Notes: generated by a model from the sequence alone, not told the origin. A DNA stretch of 64,000 nt from Lytechinus pictus (GCF_037042905.1 NC_087246.1:33908001-33972000), one strand, 5' to 3'; positions 1 to 11,215 are shown, numbered from the stretch's first letter. Made by a program: numbers and translations.

Positions 1-1090
1 CAAGTTGATACTATTCATGGGTGATGAAATGGTAATTCGGCTGAGATTTTAATAAGAAAAGTACAATTTTGAGAATTTTTTCCAAAAAATTGAAAATTTG
101 TGAAATACATGATTTACCATAAATCTAAGGAAAATAAAGGAATCGCCTCGAAAATTTCTAGAAAACTTTCCTAAAATACAATTATTAAGTGGACGAAATT
201 CCAAATTGATATCATTATTAGTCACAAACTTATTATGTCTCAAACTTGAAATTCAATTTTCAGAAATTTAGCTTTTTTTAAACTGCATATCGGAGACTTG
301 GATATATTAGTGTATATTGTCACATTTTCAACCCAGAAAATGGAAAAAGGCCTTCATAAAATGCGAAATTATCGATTATTTTGTTGGTAGAATTTACTAC
401 AATCCCTTTATTCTTTGATTTCAAGTCGGTTGATATAGTTTTTAAAAGAATTAAGACTTTTGGCCAAAATTTGTATGTTTTTGGTTTAAAAAAATTGCAC
501 ATGCACTGTTATTGATCAGATTTATTATGAATATCAGTAATAAATGCACAATCTCAACATTCGATATGACAGATGATGTATCAACGAGAATATTGGCAGG
601 CTTCATGCCACCATGAGTATCTTCATTTGCTGCAGATAGAAGGAAAATATGCTGAATGTATTAAGTGATTTTGCGCTAAAGTGAGGCCAAAAAGCAACGT
701 CGGTGTGGCAGTCACACCTATGAAAACGATTGCAAAGTGATGAATGGTATGCCATTCTAATAATACAATAGCTCTGATCAGCCTTTCGCATCGATTGTGT
801 TGGTATGACTAACACACCGTAATGTACAGTATATAATGTGCATGGTAATAGAAATGTATCTGATTCAGAAGGATGTAAAGGACAAAAAGGTGTTTCTGTT
901 ACATCATAAAGAAATTTATTTATTGAAGTCTTTTGGAAACATTTATAAGATACACTAGCACTGCAGGTAATAGAGATGAAGTTCTGACATATCAATACAT
1001 AACTGAAAGGAACATGTCAAAGCTACCCCCACCTTATCTGTATTTTGAATCTATGGCCTGTATTCCAAAATCAGGTTTATTTTCCAACAC
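1..1090 (-). repeat. Left arm of a ~1.09-kb inverted repeat
   Basis: Base 1 onward is the reverse complement of the sequence ending near 5973, and the match continues inward to about 1090, pairing with about 4888. The arms are clearly alike but diverged by substitutions and small indels. Both strands give short ORFs in matching positions in the two arms (49-243 minus with 5732-5926 plus, and 320-502 minus with 5474-5656 plus). This mirrors the inverted layout and is not proof of coding. The arm may extend left of the window. It lies outside the gypsy pol remnant and is in inverted orientation, so it is not one of a pair of LTRs. Confidence 0.8.
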
Positions 1091-1719
1091 GTTCTAACTC
1101 TTTTCTAAATTTATGAAGAGCCAATATTCTGTTTATTGTATATCTCTTATGTTTACAACTCTGTTCCGTTTGCTTTCATAATGAAGGAAAAAACCTCAAT
1201 TGAATTATAAATCTCAGACAACTATGAACCATTTGGGGGTCAATATTAATGGAATTTGCTCTCCACAGTAAAAATCATTGGGGGTAATTCTGTCGTCAGT
1301 CAAAAAGTGATCATAGTTAAAAACCATAACGTAGTTCAGATGACCGAAGATCTGACATGGTATGTGATGGTCGTTTACCAAAACAAAAGAAATCACGATC
1401 AAAATCAAAACGTCGAAAGAACTAACCAGTCAGCGAAATGGACACAGCACACGATACTATCACAGATCCTGATCATTATCAGTCTAAAGGCAGTCTATCC
1501 AACTTTGCATAATTTGAAATAATACATACCAATGGACCACACACAGTTGTAAATTCAGAAGGCACAGTAGCATTTGCTAACATTTACATATGCCCACAGA
1601 GCCGGTCAACATAAGCTCTACCTAAGAGTTGACTCAAGTGCAAGTACTAACACTATCATAGTCCGTACGCCGAGGAAATATAAAGTTCAAAGTGGGAATC
1701 ATTAGTGAAACAAACACCA

Positions 1720-2330
1720 GTCAAACTTGAAGCTTATGGTGAGATTCCAATCAAATGTAAAGGTACACTAATTTGACATAAAATGTTACAGTCCAAAATG
1801 TTCAACATAGACATTCTATGTACCAGATGTCAAGGTTTCAGCTATCCTTGGGTTGTTAGGTTGCACTGACCTTGGAATTATCACAATTTACTCAATGTAC
1901 AATTATGGCACACCAACACCTAACCCTAAACCGGAACAAATACTTATCACAAGTGATGAGGATCTCGAACAAGCATTTCCAGAGCAGTTCGATGCTATTG
2001 GTAGTTTCAAAGGAAAAAACGATGTTTCATGTCAAGGACATCGCTAAACCTACCATAGACGCACCACGCAAGTGCAGCACATTAATTGTAGGACAAGATC
2101 AACGTGGAGGAACACGACAAGAATCGGTACTTGTTCATGGAGACGGCAAAGCAAGAAGGCTCAGTGTTCAACAGCTCCAAGTGCACAATCAAGAAAGAAG
2201 CTATCAACTTCTTTGGCTCCAAGTGCACTAGATCAGATATCTACTCAGATCCTAGCAAGGTAGAAGCCAACACATTACCCAAGTACTATTACCCAAGGAC
2301 GAAGAGGATGATGTTCAGAAATGCCTAATA
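1720..2330 (+). pseudogene. pol: Ty3/gypsy pol remnant: protease tail and reverse transcriptase pieces
   Basis: About 1810-1890 encodes a tail typical of a gypsy aspartic protease, with a YVPDVK motif and then an ILGL-like stretch, broken by a frame change. About 1950-2100 resembles the linker before reverse transcriptase, with FDAIG and then IDAPRK. About 2104-2330 resembles the C-terminal part of the polymerase, with METAKQEG, NSSKCTIKKEAINFFGS and DPSKVEA. The catalytic palm with its YxDD box should lie between the linker and this thumb region and is absent, so an internal deletion is likely. Several frames must be combined, so no functional product is possible. Family assignment rests on motif order and on the RNase H and integrase pieces that follow. 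Confidence 0.75.
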
Positions 2331-2870
2331 TTGTTCAAATACCTAGCAGAATATATTCCTAATTTGTGGGAAAAGTCAGCACCACTTCGATAACTTCTCC
2401 ACAAAGAAGTACCGTTCATCTGGGACGATGATCATGAACATTCCTTGAACAGCCTGAAATGTGCAGTATCATCAGGTGCATGCCTACAGTTCTATGACCC
2501 AGAGAGAGAGAGAACTGTCGAGATGGATACATCAATGAAAGATCTAGGAGCATGCCTTGCTTCAGGATGGTAACCTGCTGCGTTTGCATCCAAAGTCTTT
2601 CCACTGCACAGTCCAACTACTCAAACATAGAGGGAGATCTTAGTCCTAATGTTTGGTATCAAACGCTTCTATAATATCAGTTCGAGAAGGAATTCACAGT
2701 CATAATCAATCACAGACCACTGGAAATTATATGGAAAAAAATTCTTACAAGTGCACTGCCGCATCTACAGCGATCGCTTATAATCAAAGTCCAAGGAAAC
2801 AGGTTTCAAGTCAATTACCGACCTAGAAACAACATGATTCTTTCCGATTCATTGAGTTGACTTTGTAATC
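2331..2870 (+). pseudogene. pol: Ty3/gypsy pol remnant: RNase H domain
   Basis: The translation begins with the connection region (KYLAEYIPNLWEKSAPLR, then FIWDDDHEHS) and runs into an RNase H domain. Visible landmarks are EMDTSMKDLGACL (first catalytic Asp), PAAFASK, the REIL segment with the catalytic Glu, KRFYN, and INHRPLE. The last motif is normally DHxPL, so the catalytic Asp reads Asn here. In-frame stops interrupt it, one soon after GACLASGW and another before REIL. It ends with a VNYRPRNN segment like the gypsy tether region. Order and spacing fit Ty3/gypsy pol well, and the substitution and stops show it is dead. Confidence 0.8.
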
Positions 2871-3039
2871 CCAAGGAAGCATGCGATGTACCGTTAGGTG
2901 TCAGAGTTAAATCCATCTGCTCTTAGGAAAAAGATTCGCATATGCGATCGACTTATTACTCTTCAGAAAACACAAGAGGACAGAACTTCAGAGAGAAACA
3001 GCTAATGATCCAATACCTAGATCATTATGGCAGATAGTT

Positions 3040-3711
3040 ACTAAGAGTTGGCCTGAAACAATCCAAGAGTTATTGAAATCCCTTATGCAGTATTGGTCAT
3101 ATAGAGATAACATCGGATTATCACATGGAATACTCTTCACGGGAAGTCAAGTCATCGTACCGAAGTCACCGAGGAATGATATCCTTGGACAGCTTCACCT
3201 AGGACACATGGGAATCGAAAGTACCAGCTGACTTGCTCGTGAGACGGTGTTCTTGTCAAACATCAACGAGGACATCGACCAGTTGATAAAGCAGAGTGAA
3301 ACATGCCAGAACATCAAGCAAGGCAGCAGAAAAAAGAAGTGGAATATCAAGCACATTACTTCTTCTCCACACTATCCAAGATCAAACGGATTAGCTCAGA
3401 GGATGGTTCGTACAGTCAAGAATCTGTTGACAAAATGTTCTCAGACTGGCCAAGACAGTCAACTAGCAATGATGAACCTGAGAGCAACACCAGTCGAAAG
3501 TTACTTTAGATCACCAGCAGAAATGTTATTTGGTAGACCCATCAGAACCACATTATCAAGTCACTATTTCTCGAGAGATTCTACTGCCACTCTGACTCAT
3601 TTTCTCTTGAATAGGCAAGGCAAGGTGAAGGAAGTGCATTATCGACATGCAAGTTCTGATCTACCACCTCTGCATGTAGGACAGCCAGTGAGAGTTATAC
3701 ATCCAAGATAA
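3040..3711 (+). pseudogene. pol: Ty3/gypsy pol remnant: integrase with the core deleted
   Basis: About 3160-3310 carries an HHCC-type zinc module (HLGHMGIES, then SETCQNIK), interrupted by a stop near 3229. The open stretch 3247-3711 then jumps straight to the end of the catalytic core (ITSSPHYPRSNGLAQR). The part that should hold the first two catalytic Asp residues is missing between GSRKKK and WNIKH. The motif is normally NGxAE, so the third catalytic residue appears as Gln. The rest matches the region after the core (MLFGRPIRTTL, then a basic VGQPVRV segment). It is an internally deleted, inactive integrase of the same remnant as the upstream pieces. Confidence 0.8.
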
Positions 3712-4661
3712 CACACTTGGATACCAGCTAAAGCATCCAAAGTCTGTGAGGAACCCAGGTCTTACGAAGTATCAAAGCCAAACGGAGGAATCTTGAAAAG
3801 GAACGGATCACACGTGAGGGAAATTCCATCCACCATCCCCACTCCAAAGCAGGAATCGAAATTAGCGGTCGCCCGGGTGACGTTGGCAACCAAAACTGCC
3901 ATCATGGTTGCCCGGATGGCAACCAAGAAAATTCCATGTTTTTTTTTCTCAAAGAGAATAAAATTATCTTGAATTTTGCAGCAAGCAAAATTGCTTTTCC
4001 AGTCCAAAGTTTACAACTTCTGGATCAGGAATATATCTTTCAAGATCACATTGGCACAAAGTTTTAGCTAAAAAAGATCGCCCACATGTAGCACATGAGC
4101 CTGCCAATGACTTCTAAGTTTGACTGCCTGTTTGTCAAAGTCCTCCCTAAGAACCATAAAGCTTGCATTTTGACATGATATAAGTTAATTGTTAGAAGTT
4201 GTAAAATGCAATTTACAGGAGGCCTTTTCCGTGGTACTGATTCGTCACCACATTTTCTACTTTTGAAAATATTAAATAGATTAATAACACAGCCATACAC
4301 ATCTCAATGTTCCAAAAATGCCTTCCCCTTCTTTACATTGGTCAACAGAAAGAGTTTTTTGTCATTTTTGGCACTTTAATGTATCAGAATTGTTTGATTT
4401 AAATTGTAGAGAATAAAGATAACCCACTCAATTAATTTCTCATACTCAGAATACCCTCAAAATATTTGTAAGAGTTCTTTTGTCAGAATCCAAGATGGCC
4501 GTCAAAGTGGCGGCCAAGGGACAATATTCAAGTTTTCAGAACATCAAAATAGATTGAAAAGGTGAAGGTTAGAAAAACTTATCAATGTGGTGAAAAGGGG
4601 TGGTAAAGATAATGACAATATAGTAATTTAAGTCTGTAAAATGCAGTAAAATAATCAATTT
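3712..4661. other. Noncoding stretch after the pol remnant
   Basis: I see no gene here. A palindromic patch near 3860-3930 repeats GTTGCCCGGGTGAC-like and GTTGCCCGGATGGC-like segments. A patch at about 4490-4545 resembles 6066-6140 and contains a GGCCGTCAAAGTGGCGGCC-like motif. No LTR was recognised. Confidence 0.4.
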
Positions 4662-4887
4662 CTTAATAATTGTATATTAGGAAAGTTTTCTAGAAAGTTT
4701 CAAGGCAATTCCTTTATTTTTCTTAGATATATGGTAAATCAAGTATTTTGCAAATTTTCATTTTTGGGGAAAACAATTAAAAAATGCACTTATCTTATTA
4801 AGATCAGCCGAATTACCTTTTCATCACCTATGAATAATACCAACTTGTAGAAAATTTATTCATATTTCATATGACACTAATTTTGTG
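4662..4887 (+). repeat. Direct copy of the outer end of the right arm
   Basis: This ~225-bp block, starting CTTAATAATTGTAT, matches 5786-6013 in the same orientation, with substitutions. The segment 4662-6013 therefore has direct terminal repeats of ~225 bp around ~900 bp, a layout like a small non-coding LTR element. It lies directly before the right arm of the large inverted repeat. I did not find the matching block at the inner end of the left arm. Confidence 0.6.
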
Positions 4888-5975
4888 TTCGAAGATAAAC
4901 CTGATTTAGGAATACAGGCCATAGATTCAAAATACAGATAAAGTGGGGGTAGCTTCGACATATTCCTTTGAGCTGTGTATTGATGTGTAAGAACTTCATC
5001 TCTTTTACCTGCAGTGCTAGTGTATCTTATAACTGTTTCCAATAGACAATATTTAATAAATTTCTTTATAATGTAACAGAAACACCTTTTTTTGTCTTTG
5101 CATCCTTCTGAATCAGATACATTTCTTTGATCATGCACATTACATACTGGACATTACGGTGTGTTAGTCATACCTACACAATCGATGCGAGAGGCTGATC
5201 CAAGCTATTGTATTATTTGAATGACATACCATTCATCACTTTGCAATCGTTTTCATGGATGTGACTGCCACACTAAGGTTGCTTTTTGGCCTCACTTTAG
5301 CGCAAAATCGCTCAATACATTCAGCATATTTTCCTTCTATTTGAAGCAAATGAAGAAACTTATGGTGGCATGAAGCCTGCAAATATTCTCGTTGATACAT
5401 CCTCTTTCATATCGAATGTTGAGATTGTGCATTTAATACTGATATTCATAATAAATCTGATCAATAACAGTGCATGTGCATTTTTTTAAACAAAAAAACA
5501 CACAAATTTTGGCCAAAAGTCTTAATTCTTTTAAAAACTATATCAACCGACTTGAAATCGAAGAATAAAGGGATTGTAGTAAATTCTACCAACAAAATAA
5601 TAGATAATTTCGCATTTTATGAAGGCCTATTTCCATTTTCTGGGTTGAAAATGTGACAATATTCATTAATATATCCAAGTCTCCGATATGCAGTAAAAAA
5701 AGCTAAATTTCTGAAAATTGAATTTTCAAGTTTGAGACATAATAAGTTTGTGACTAAAAACGACATCGATTTGGAATTTTGTCCACTTAATAATTGTATT
5801 TTAGGAAAGTTTTCTAGAAATTTTCGAGGCGATTCCTTTATTTTCTTTAGATTTATGGTAAATCATGTATTTCGCAATTTTTCAATTTTTGGGAAAAAAA
5901 TCTCAAAATTGCACTTTTCGTACTAAAATCTCAGCCGAATTACCATTTTATCACCCATGAATAGTATCAACTTGT
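4888..5975 (+). repeat. Right arm of a ~1.09-kb inverted repeat
   Basis: This is the reverse-complement partner of 1-1090. The pairing runs from about 4888 with 1090 to about 5973 with 1. The interior includes a 60-aa reading (5474-5656) also readable in the left arm, so both copies descend from one sequence. The gypsy pol remnant and ~1.1 kb of noncoding DNA lie between the arms. Confidence 0.8.
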
Positions 5976-6233
5976 AGAAAATTTATTTATCTTTCATATG
6001 ACACTAATTTTGTGGCAAATGAATGTTTGTGTCGGAATCTATGTACGAAAATCCAAATCCCATGAATATGGCGGCCATTTTGGACGCCATCTTGAATTTG
6101 AACCCCATGGGACAATATTTCGTTTTGGGAACATCTAAATTCATTCACTACACATCTTACGGATTACAAAAATGTAGGTTAAAAAAATATATCATTCGGG
6201 TGCATGGGAACCCTATCTCTCTCCCCTACTACT

Positions 6234-7140
6234 AGTTCATGAAACTTGGACATAAGGTCAATCAAGTATTACTGAACATCCTACCTGAGTTTTAGGTCAC
6301 ATGACCAAGGTCAAAGGTCATTTTGGGTCAATGAAATTAGACCATGTTGGGAGAATTATTTTCAGTCACGTGACCAAGGTCAAAGGTCATTTAGGGTCAA
6401 TGAACTTTGGTCAAGTTGGGGGTATTTGTTGAATTACTATCATAACTTTGAAAATTTATGGATCTAGTTCATGAAACTTGGACATAAGGTTAATCAAGTA
6501 TGAGTGAACATCCTGCCTGAGTTTCAGGTCACATGACCAAGGTCAAAGGTCATTTAGGGTCAATGAACTTTGGCCGTGTTGGGGGTATTTGTTGAATTAC
6601 CATCATAACTTTGAAAATTTATGGATCTAGTTCATGAAACTTGGACATTAGGTTAATCAAGTACCACTGAATATCCTGTGCGAGTTTCAGGTCACACGAC
6701 CATGGTCAATGGTCATTTAAGGTCAATGAACTTTGGCCGTGTTGGGGGTATTTGTTAAATAACCATCCTAACTCTGAAAGTTTATGGATCTAGTTCATAA
6801 AACTTGGACATCAGAGTAATCAAGTATCACTGAACATCCTGTATGAGTTTCAGGTCACATGACCATGGTCAAAGGTCATTAAAGGTCAATGAACTTTGGC
6901 CGTGTTGGGGTATTTGTTAAATTACTATCCTAACTCTGAAAGTTTATGGATCTAGTTCATAAAACTTGGGATATAAGAGTAATCAAGTATCACTGAACAT
7001 CCCCTGTGAGTTTCAGGTCACAAAACCAAGGTCAAAGGTCAGTTAAGGTCAATAACAATAAACTTAGGGCATGTTGGGGTAATTGTTGAATTGCTATCAT
7101 AACTTTGAAAGTTTATGGATAGAGTGAATGAAATGTGGAC
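6234..7140 (+). repeat. ~163-bp satellite carrying AGGTCA direct repeats
   Basis: Five to six degenerate units begin near 6234 (irregular first unit), 6465, 6628, 6790 and 6951, a period of about 161-163 bp. Each unit has an AGTTCATGAAACTTGGACAT-like block, CACTGAACATCCTG, CAGGTCACATGACC and AAGGTCAAAGGTCATT, then GGTCAATGAACTTTGG and a TTGTTGAATTACTATC-like tail. The same family occurs in opposite orientation at about 18890-19320. AGGTCAAAGGTCA is a perfect direct repeat with one-base spacing. Confidence 0.85.
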
Positions 7141-7254
7141 TTGGGTGTAGTTGACAAGTCTTAAGTCACCGTTCAAATGTCATTTATGGTCAATGAACGT
7201 GGTATTATGTCATTATATGAATGGTGTTTTTGTGAATGATTATTTTATAGTAGT

Positions 7255-7335
7255 TTTCAAAGTTAGCACTGCTGCTATGTTAAATCGCGTAATGCAGGCG
7301 AGACTGCCAGAGGCGTTCCACTTGTTTCTTTCAAT
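7255..7335 (+). repeat. Conserved flank of the satellite family
   Basis: TAGTAGTTTTCAAAGTTAGC through ATGCAGGCGAGACTGCCAG is the reverse complement, with few changes, of 18815-18895. This block sits beside the AGGTCA satellite at both loci, so the satellite is part of a larger mobile unit. The GCAGG(C/T)GAGAC stretch resembles the end seen at 19391-19403. Confidence 0.65.
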
Positions 7336-7564
7336 TCAGCACTCTGTTCTTTCCCATATTTTCCCTCAGGCAGGAAATCTGTCAGTTGTTTGTCAGTTAC
7401 CATGACAAAACCTTCCATGATTTTTGCAACACCTGCTTTGTCATTTCCAATTCCCCAATGAGTTCGTCCCAGAGTTCACTATCATCAAGAACGAATTCAG
7501 GGAACACACCGATCTTACTTTCCAGCACCTCAGAACTATCATCCTGCCACTTCTTTAATTTCTC

Positions 7565-8549
7565 TTACATTGTTTGCACATATTTATATTGCTCCAGATA
7601 GTGGACATTGCTATGGAGCATTTGCCAGAATGGACCAGTTATTGTGAAGTATACTAGCCCTAGTGCCCTTATAATAGCAATTATTTCCTCACAACCTGAA
7701 TCGTGAAGTACACTTTCAAGCTTCAGATTTAAATCTCCCTTATAGTTTTGCAAGAACGTTTTGATATGTTCACGATGTTTAAACAAACCAGCAGCACCCA
7801 TGAAAAAATTATTAAATCTATTCATGCGAAAACTCGTCACATGGGACTTCATTCCAAGATGCTCTGAACAGAAGGAATCCCACTGGTCCTTACACCCATT
7901 CTTTTGGTCTCCCCGGGGTCCAAATACATCACAAGCTGTTCTTACAAAACGAGCACTTGCAGATTCACTTGCGGGGAATCTGGAAAACTTGCCGTGCCTG
8001 TCTCTACCTAATCCATTCCCCTGTTCTTCTATGATCTTTTTTTCAAATTCTTTAAGAACAGTCTCACATTTATTTGATAATCCCAGAAGGAAGTGAGCGT
8101 TACAGAAGAGAAATTCCAAATCGACTGAATCTTCTCCAAGTAAAGAATCTCGGTATTCAGAAAGTTTGGCTTTAAAAGCTTTGTTGACACTCGACCTATC
8201 CGACATGACAGCCATCATTTTCTTAAACATTTCTTTACAAGCCTGTTCTTTTTCACTTTCATCTGCAATTTCTCTGAGCTCTTCCATCATTGTGATAACA
8301 TTGTCTAGCTATGTGTTTGAATTTTCGACCGCCACCGATGCAAATCCCCCCAGACAACGTTTCCCCGCTATCTAGCGTTATTTGCTGCCCTACAATTTTG
8401 TTTCCATCCCTGGAAGTGCCATCCCCATGTAAAGTCCACCCCTCACATTTGGAAATGCCTTCCCTAATCTGTATCTTACTCAGAACATGAGCCCGATCCA
8501 TGAAGTTATAAGCTGTTTTTAGCAGTCGCACGACCGATGTCGCCCGCAC
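7565..8549 (-). pseudogene. Uncharacterised invertebrate gene family member, frameshifted
   Basis: Two minus-strand readings join into one protein-like sequence. The upstream part (8549 to about 8350) contains a DRAHVLSKIQ segment and GWTLHGDGTSRDG, then IVGQQITLDSGETLS. The downstream part (about 8350 to 7565) contains SDRSSVNKAF, FLFCNAHFLLGLS, ACDVFGPRGD and FRMNRFNNFF. They lie in different frames, with the shift at a C6 run (8346-8351), and a stop codon at 8309-8311 lies just before the downstream methionine. From memory, similar lineage-expanded proteins with DGTSR and NAHFLLGL motifs occur in cnidarians, echinoderms and lancelets, without a known function. The enzyme class is unknown to me, and a transposon-linked origin is only a guess. 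Confidence 0.65.
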
Positions 8550-8821
8550 AGTGCGCTGTACTGTGATACCTAATACTATTAAACCCTCATCCTATTTGGA
8601 CGAGCCCCATCCTCAAAGTGGAAAGCATTTGTCGTTGCTCGTCCCTGACACTGCTTCCTCCAACAATGCCAAGATATCAATGCCACATTTACTTTGTTTT
8701 TAATTCTGAATTTAGTTACCAAAAATTATTTGGCTCCCCCCCCCCCCCGATAACAGGCAGAGAATGTAAGAGGAGCGGGAGCAGAGGAGGAACAATTTGA
8801 AGAAAGCGTCAGAGCTTCCGT

Positions 8822-8858
8822 GCTCCCTATAGGGGGAAAACTCCCCCCTATAGGGAGC
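8822..8858. repeat. Perfect hairpin with CTATAGGG arms
   Basis: GCTCCCTATAGGGGG and its complement form ~15-bp arms around an ~7-base A-rich loop. It sits exactly where the third, outermost copy of the 246-bp coding repeat loses its similarity to the other copies, so it marks a rearrangement or insertion point. Confidence 0.8.
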
Positions 8859-9567
8859 GCCTTTCGCGTGGAATTGTCTCCTGTGCTCCTCTGGTACTTC
8901 TCCTACAGTGCAAAGCAAGCTCATGCTTTGAAATGTGCCGCAAGATATCAGTCACTGACACAATGATGTCCTTTGCCCGTAGCTCCTTCATCTTGGCTAT
9001 TTTCAAGGCATCAAGTTCAGTAGGATCCCACAAGAAGATACAGCGACTCAGCTGATTTAAAAATGAGCTGTACAAGGGATGACTCTCTGAAGTGCAACCG
9101 CCTGAAAACGTGGGTGGAATTGTCTCCTCTACTCCTCTGGTACTTCTCCTACAGTGCAAAGCAAGCTCATGCTTTGGAATGTGCGGCAAGATATCAGTCA
9201 CTGGCCCAATGATCTCCTTTGCCCAGAGTTCTTGCATCTTGGCTATTTTCAAGGCATGAAGGTCATTAGGATCCCACATGAAGATACATTGACTCGGCTG
9301 ATTTAAAAATGCACTGTACAAGGGATGACTCTCTGAAGTGCAACCACCTGAAAATGTGGGTGGAATTGTCTCCTCTACTCCTCTGGTACTTCTCCTACAG
9401 TGCAAAGCAAGCTCATGCTTTGGAATGTGCGGCAAGATATCAGTCACTGGCCCAATGATCTCCTTTGCCCGGAGTTCTTGCATCTTGGCTATTTTCAAGG
9501 CATCAAAGTCCGTAGGATCCCACATGAAGATACAGCAACTCAGCTGATTTAAAAATGCACTGTACAA
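8848..9567 (-). pseudogene. 82-codon unit repeated three times in frame
   Basis: One minus-strand reading frame contains three tandem copies of a 246-bp unit; equivalent points fall at 9078, 9324 and 9570. Each copy reads YSAFLNQ, then FMWDP, ALKIAKMQELRAK, DILPHIPKHELALHCRRS and TRG. From memory, a similar FLNQxSxCxFMWDP ... ELALHCRR(R)TRG segment occurs once in some transposon-derived or lineage-expanded animal proteins. The copies differ by a few residues; the 3' one is the most diverged (IFLWDPTELDA, KDIIVSVT) and ends at the hairpin near 8858. There is no intron between copies and no normal start, so this is probably a fragment of an expanded gene, not a complete gene. It may belong with the pseudogene just downstream, on the same strand. 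Confidence 0.6.
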
Positions 9568-9600
9568 GGGATGACTCTCAGATGTGCAACCGCCGCATGA

Positions 9601-10189
9601 AGTGCCAAATATCCAACCTTATAGGCACATCATTCCACAGATGGAAGAGTTTTCTAACTGGCATGGACCCGCAGCAATCTCTATCAACATAGAGAGTCTC
9701 CGTATTCGGTATCCCTGCAGATCTGTATCTGGCCATGATACCTTCTTAGCAAAGAATATTAAGGAAAAATGTAAATCAATATAATAGTAGGGAGGACGAT
9801 GAAATTTTTAATTTGTGAAGGAACCCTAACAAGTTTGGCATCATTGGAAAGCTTGTAAAATGAGAAATAGAACGGTGCTAAAATCAGCTCAGTAACTTAT
9901 AGACTTACAGATATATTTCAAGTTAAAACGTAGAAGATTCAGCGTTTCATTCTGCCTGTTTTTAAATATAGAACGTCAGATTTACAACAATCCAACATCA
10001 GCTAGCAAAATTAACTTGAATTTTTAGATCCATCTACCCAAATTTGGTATCATAGGAAAGTTTATTTAAAAAGACATCTGATGGCATTTAACCCATTGAA
10101 GGTGAGTCTCTAGTATACTCTGGCTGGAGTCATTGGAAATGCTTGTTATATCAAAATCAGCTCGTTTTCAAAGGGTTTAAAGTAAGATG
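9601..10189. other. No gene recognised
   Basis: AT-rich sequence with no coding signature or repeat that I can support. Confidence 0.4.
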
Positions 10190-10495
10190 TTACTTCGCAG
10201 TTTTGCCAAGATAAGCAACCTTTTGTACAAAGAAACGTGATGCTGACTTCTTGGGAAATATGAATTCTGAGTCTAGTAACTGGTCTAATTGTAATTTCAC
10301 TTCATCTATCCTTTTTCTTTTGTTAAGGTTCTGGTATGTTGATCTAAGAATTTCAATCTTATATTTGTATGCACTGCGAGAAGGTTTTTCCAATGCATCA
10401 TCTGATTTAATGACTTCATTAATGGCACCAGCTATTCCATGATTGTTAATTAGAGTAATCACTTCTCTATCCTTCATCTTGGTACTTAAATTCTA
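10190..10495 (-). CDS. Possible coding exon of an unrecognised gene
   Basis: A minus-strand open stretch includes DREVITLINNHGIAGAINEV and a Lys/Arg-rich segment ending VAYLGKTAK. An acceptor-like TTTTGTAG lies just upstream of the open stretch (about 10487-10496), and a GTAACA donor-like site overlaps the final AAG codon near 10190. The (V/I)xLINNHGIA wording resembles, from memory, a segment N-terminal to the DGTSR region in the family at 7565-8549, which lies downstream on the same strand. It could be an upstream exon of that decayed gene. Product unknown. Confidence 0.35.
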
Positions 10496-10499
10496 CAAA

Positions 10500-11050
10500 A
10501 TAGTCTGTTTGATTTTATGTTCAGTAAAAGTGTGAACTTCATAAATATTTCCATCTAACTTCATCATTTCCATAACCTTGCTGCGAGTAGGCCTATTCTA
10601 TATTCTATACGGTCTTCTGAACAACATTCCAAGTTGGTATAAATGTGTCTTTGTTTCTGCACCATCACTTTGCTTAACATATCTAATGCCTATATCTAGA
10701 TATCAAATCCTTTTCTTCTAATTATAAAATAATCCTAAACTTTCCTGTTTCCAACCCATTGCGCCACTTCAATGGCCATTCCAAGCTCTCTCCACCCCGG
10801 CCTATTTCTTGCCACTAACTCCTAGTAATATCTGGCCTCGAGATTTTATCTCCCAAATATTAGACTAACAAAGTCCTTTTTATACCAACAACTTTCTATG
10901 TTCAACCTGGTCCATAACAAGACATAAAAACTTAACATTCCAACCATTCTAACTCATTGCATTAGAATCATGTAAATGTTCCAATTAAATATTTGGAAAA
11001 TAACTTAGAATTAATACACTACCACTGTCGCTCGTCTTGAACTCGACTAT
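10500..11050. other. No gene recognised
   Basis: Unique-looking AT-rich sequence. No ORF, RNA gene or repeat can be supported. Confidence 0.35.
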
Positions 11051-11059
11051 CATAAAGCT

Positions 11060-11215
11060 GCCGAATTTCATTCCTTGTTTGGGATTGAATAGAAGAAATA
11101 TAGAAGAAAACATGGTGAGGACTGCTTAAATTCTTCCCTATCCGGGATTGAATGTAATAAACACTGAAAAAAACATGGTGAAGACTGCTTAAATTTGTTC
11201 CCTGTTCAGGATTGA
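11060..11215. repeat. ~60-bp degenerate tandem repeat
   Basis: Three copies of a unit with GGGATTGAATA or AGGATTGAATA, then AAAACATGGTGA(G/A)GACTGC and TTAAATT, start near 11072, 11131 and 11191; the last is partial. Two related CCTTATTCAGGATTGTCA segments recur near 11501 and 11601. Confidence 0.6.

Noticed and set aside
1918-1932. Telomere-like CCTAACCCTAAAC
   Set aside because: A single short occurrence inside the pol remnant, not a tandem array.
8712-8924. Minus-strand 70-codon ORF over the hairpin
   Set aside because: It reads through the hairpin and the repeat edge in a frame other than the 82-codon unit.
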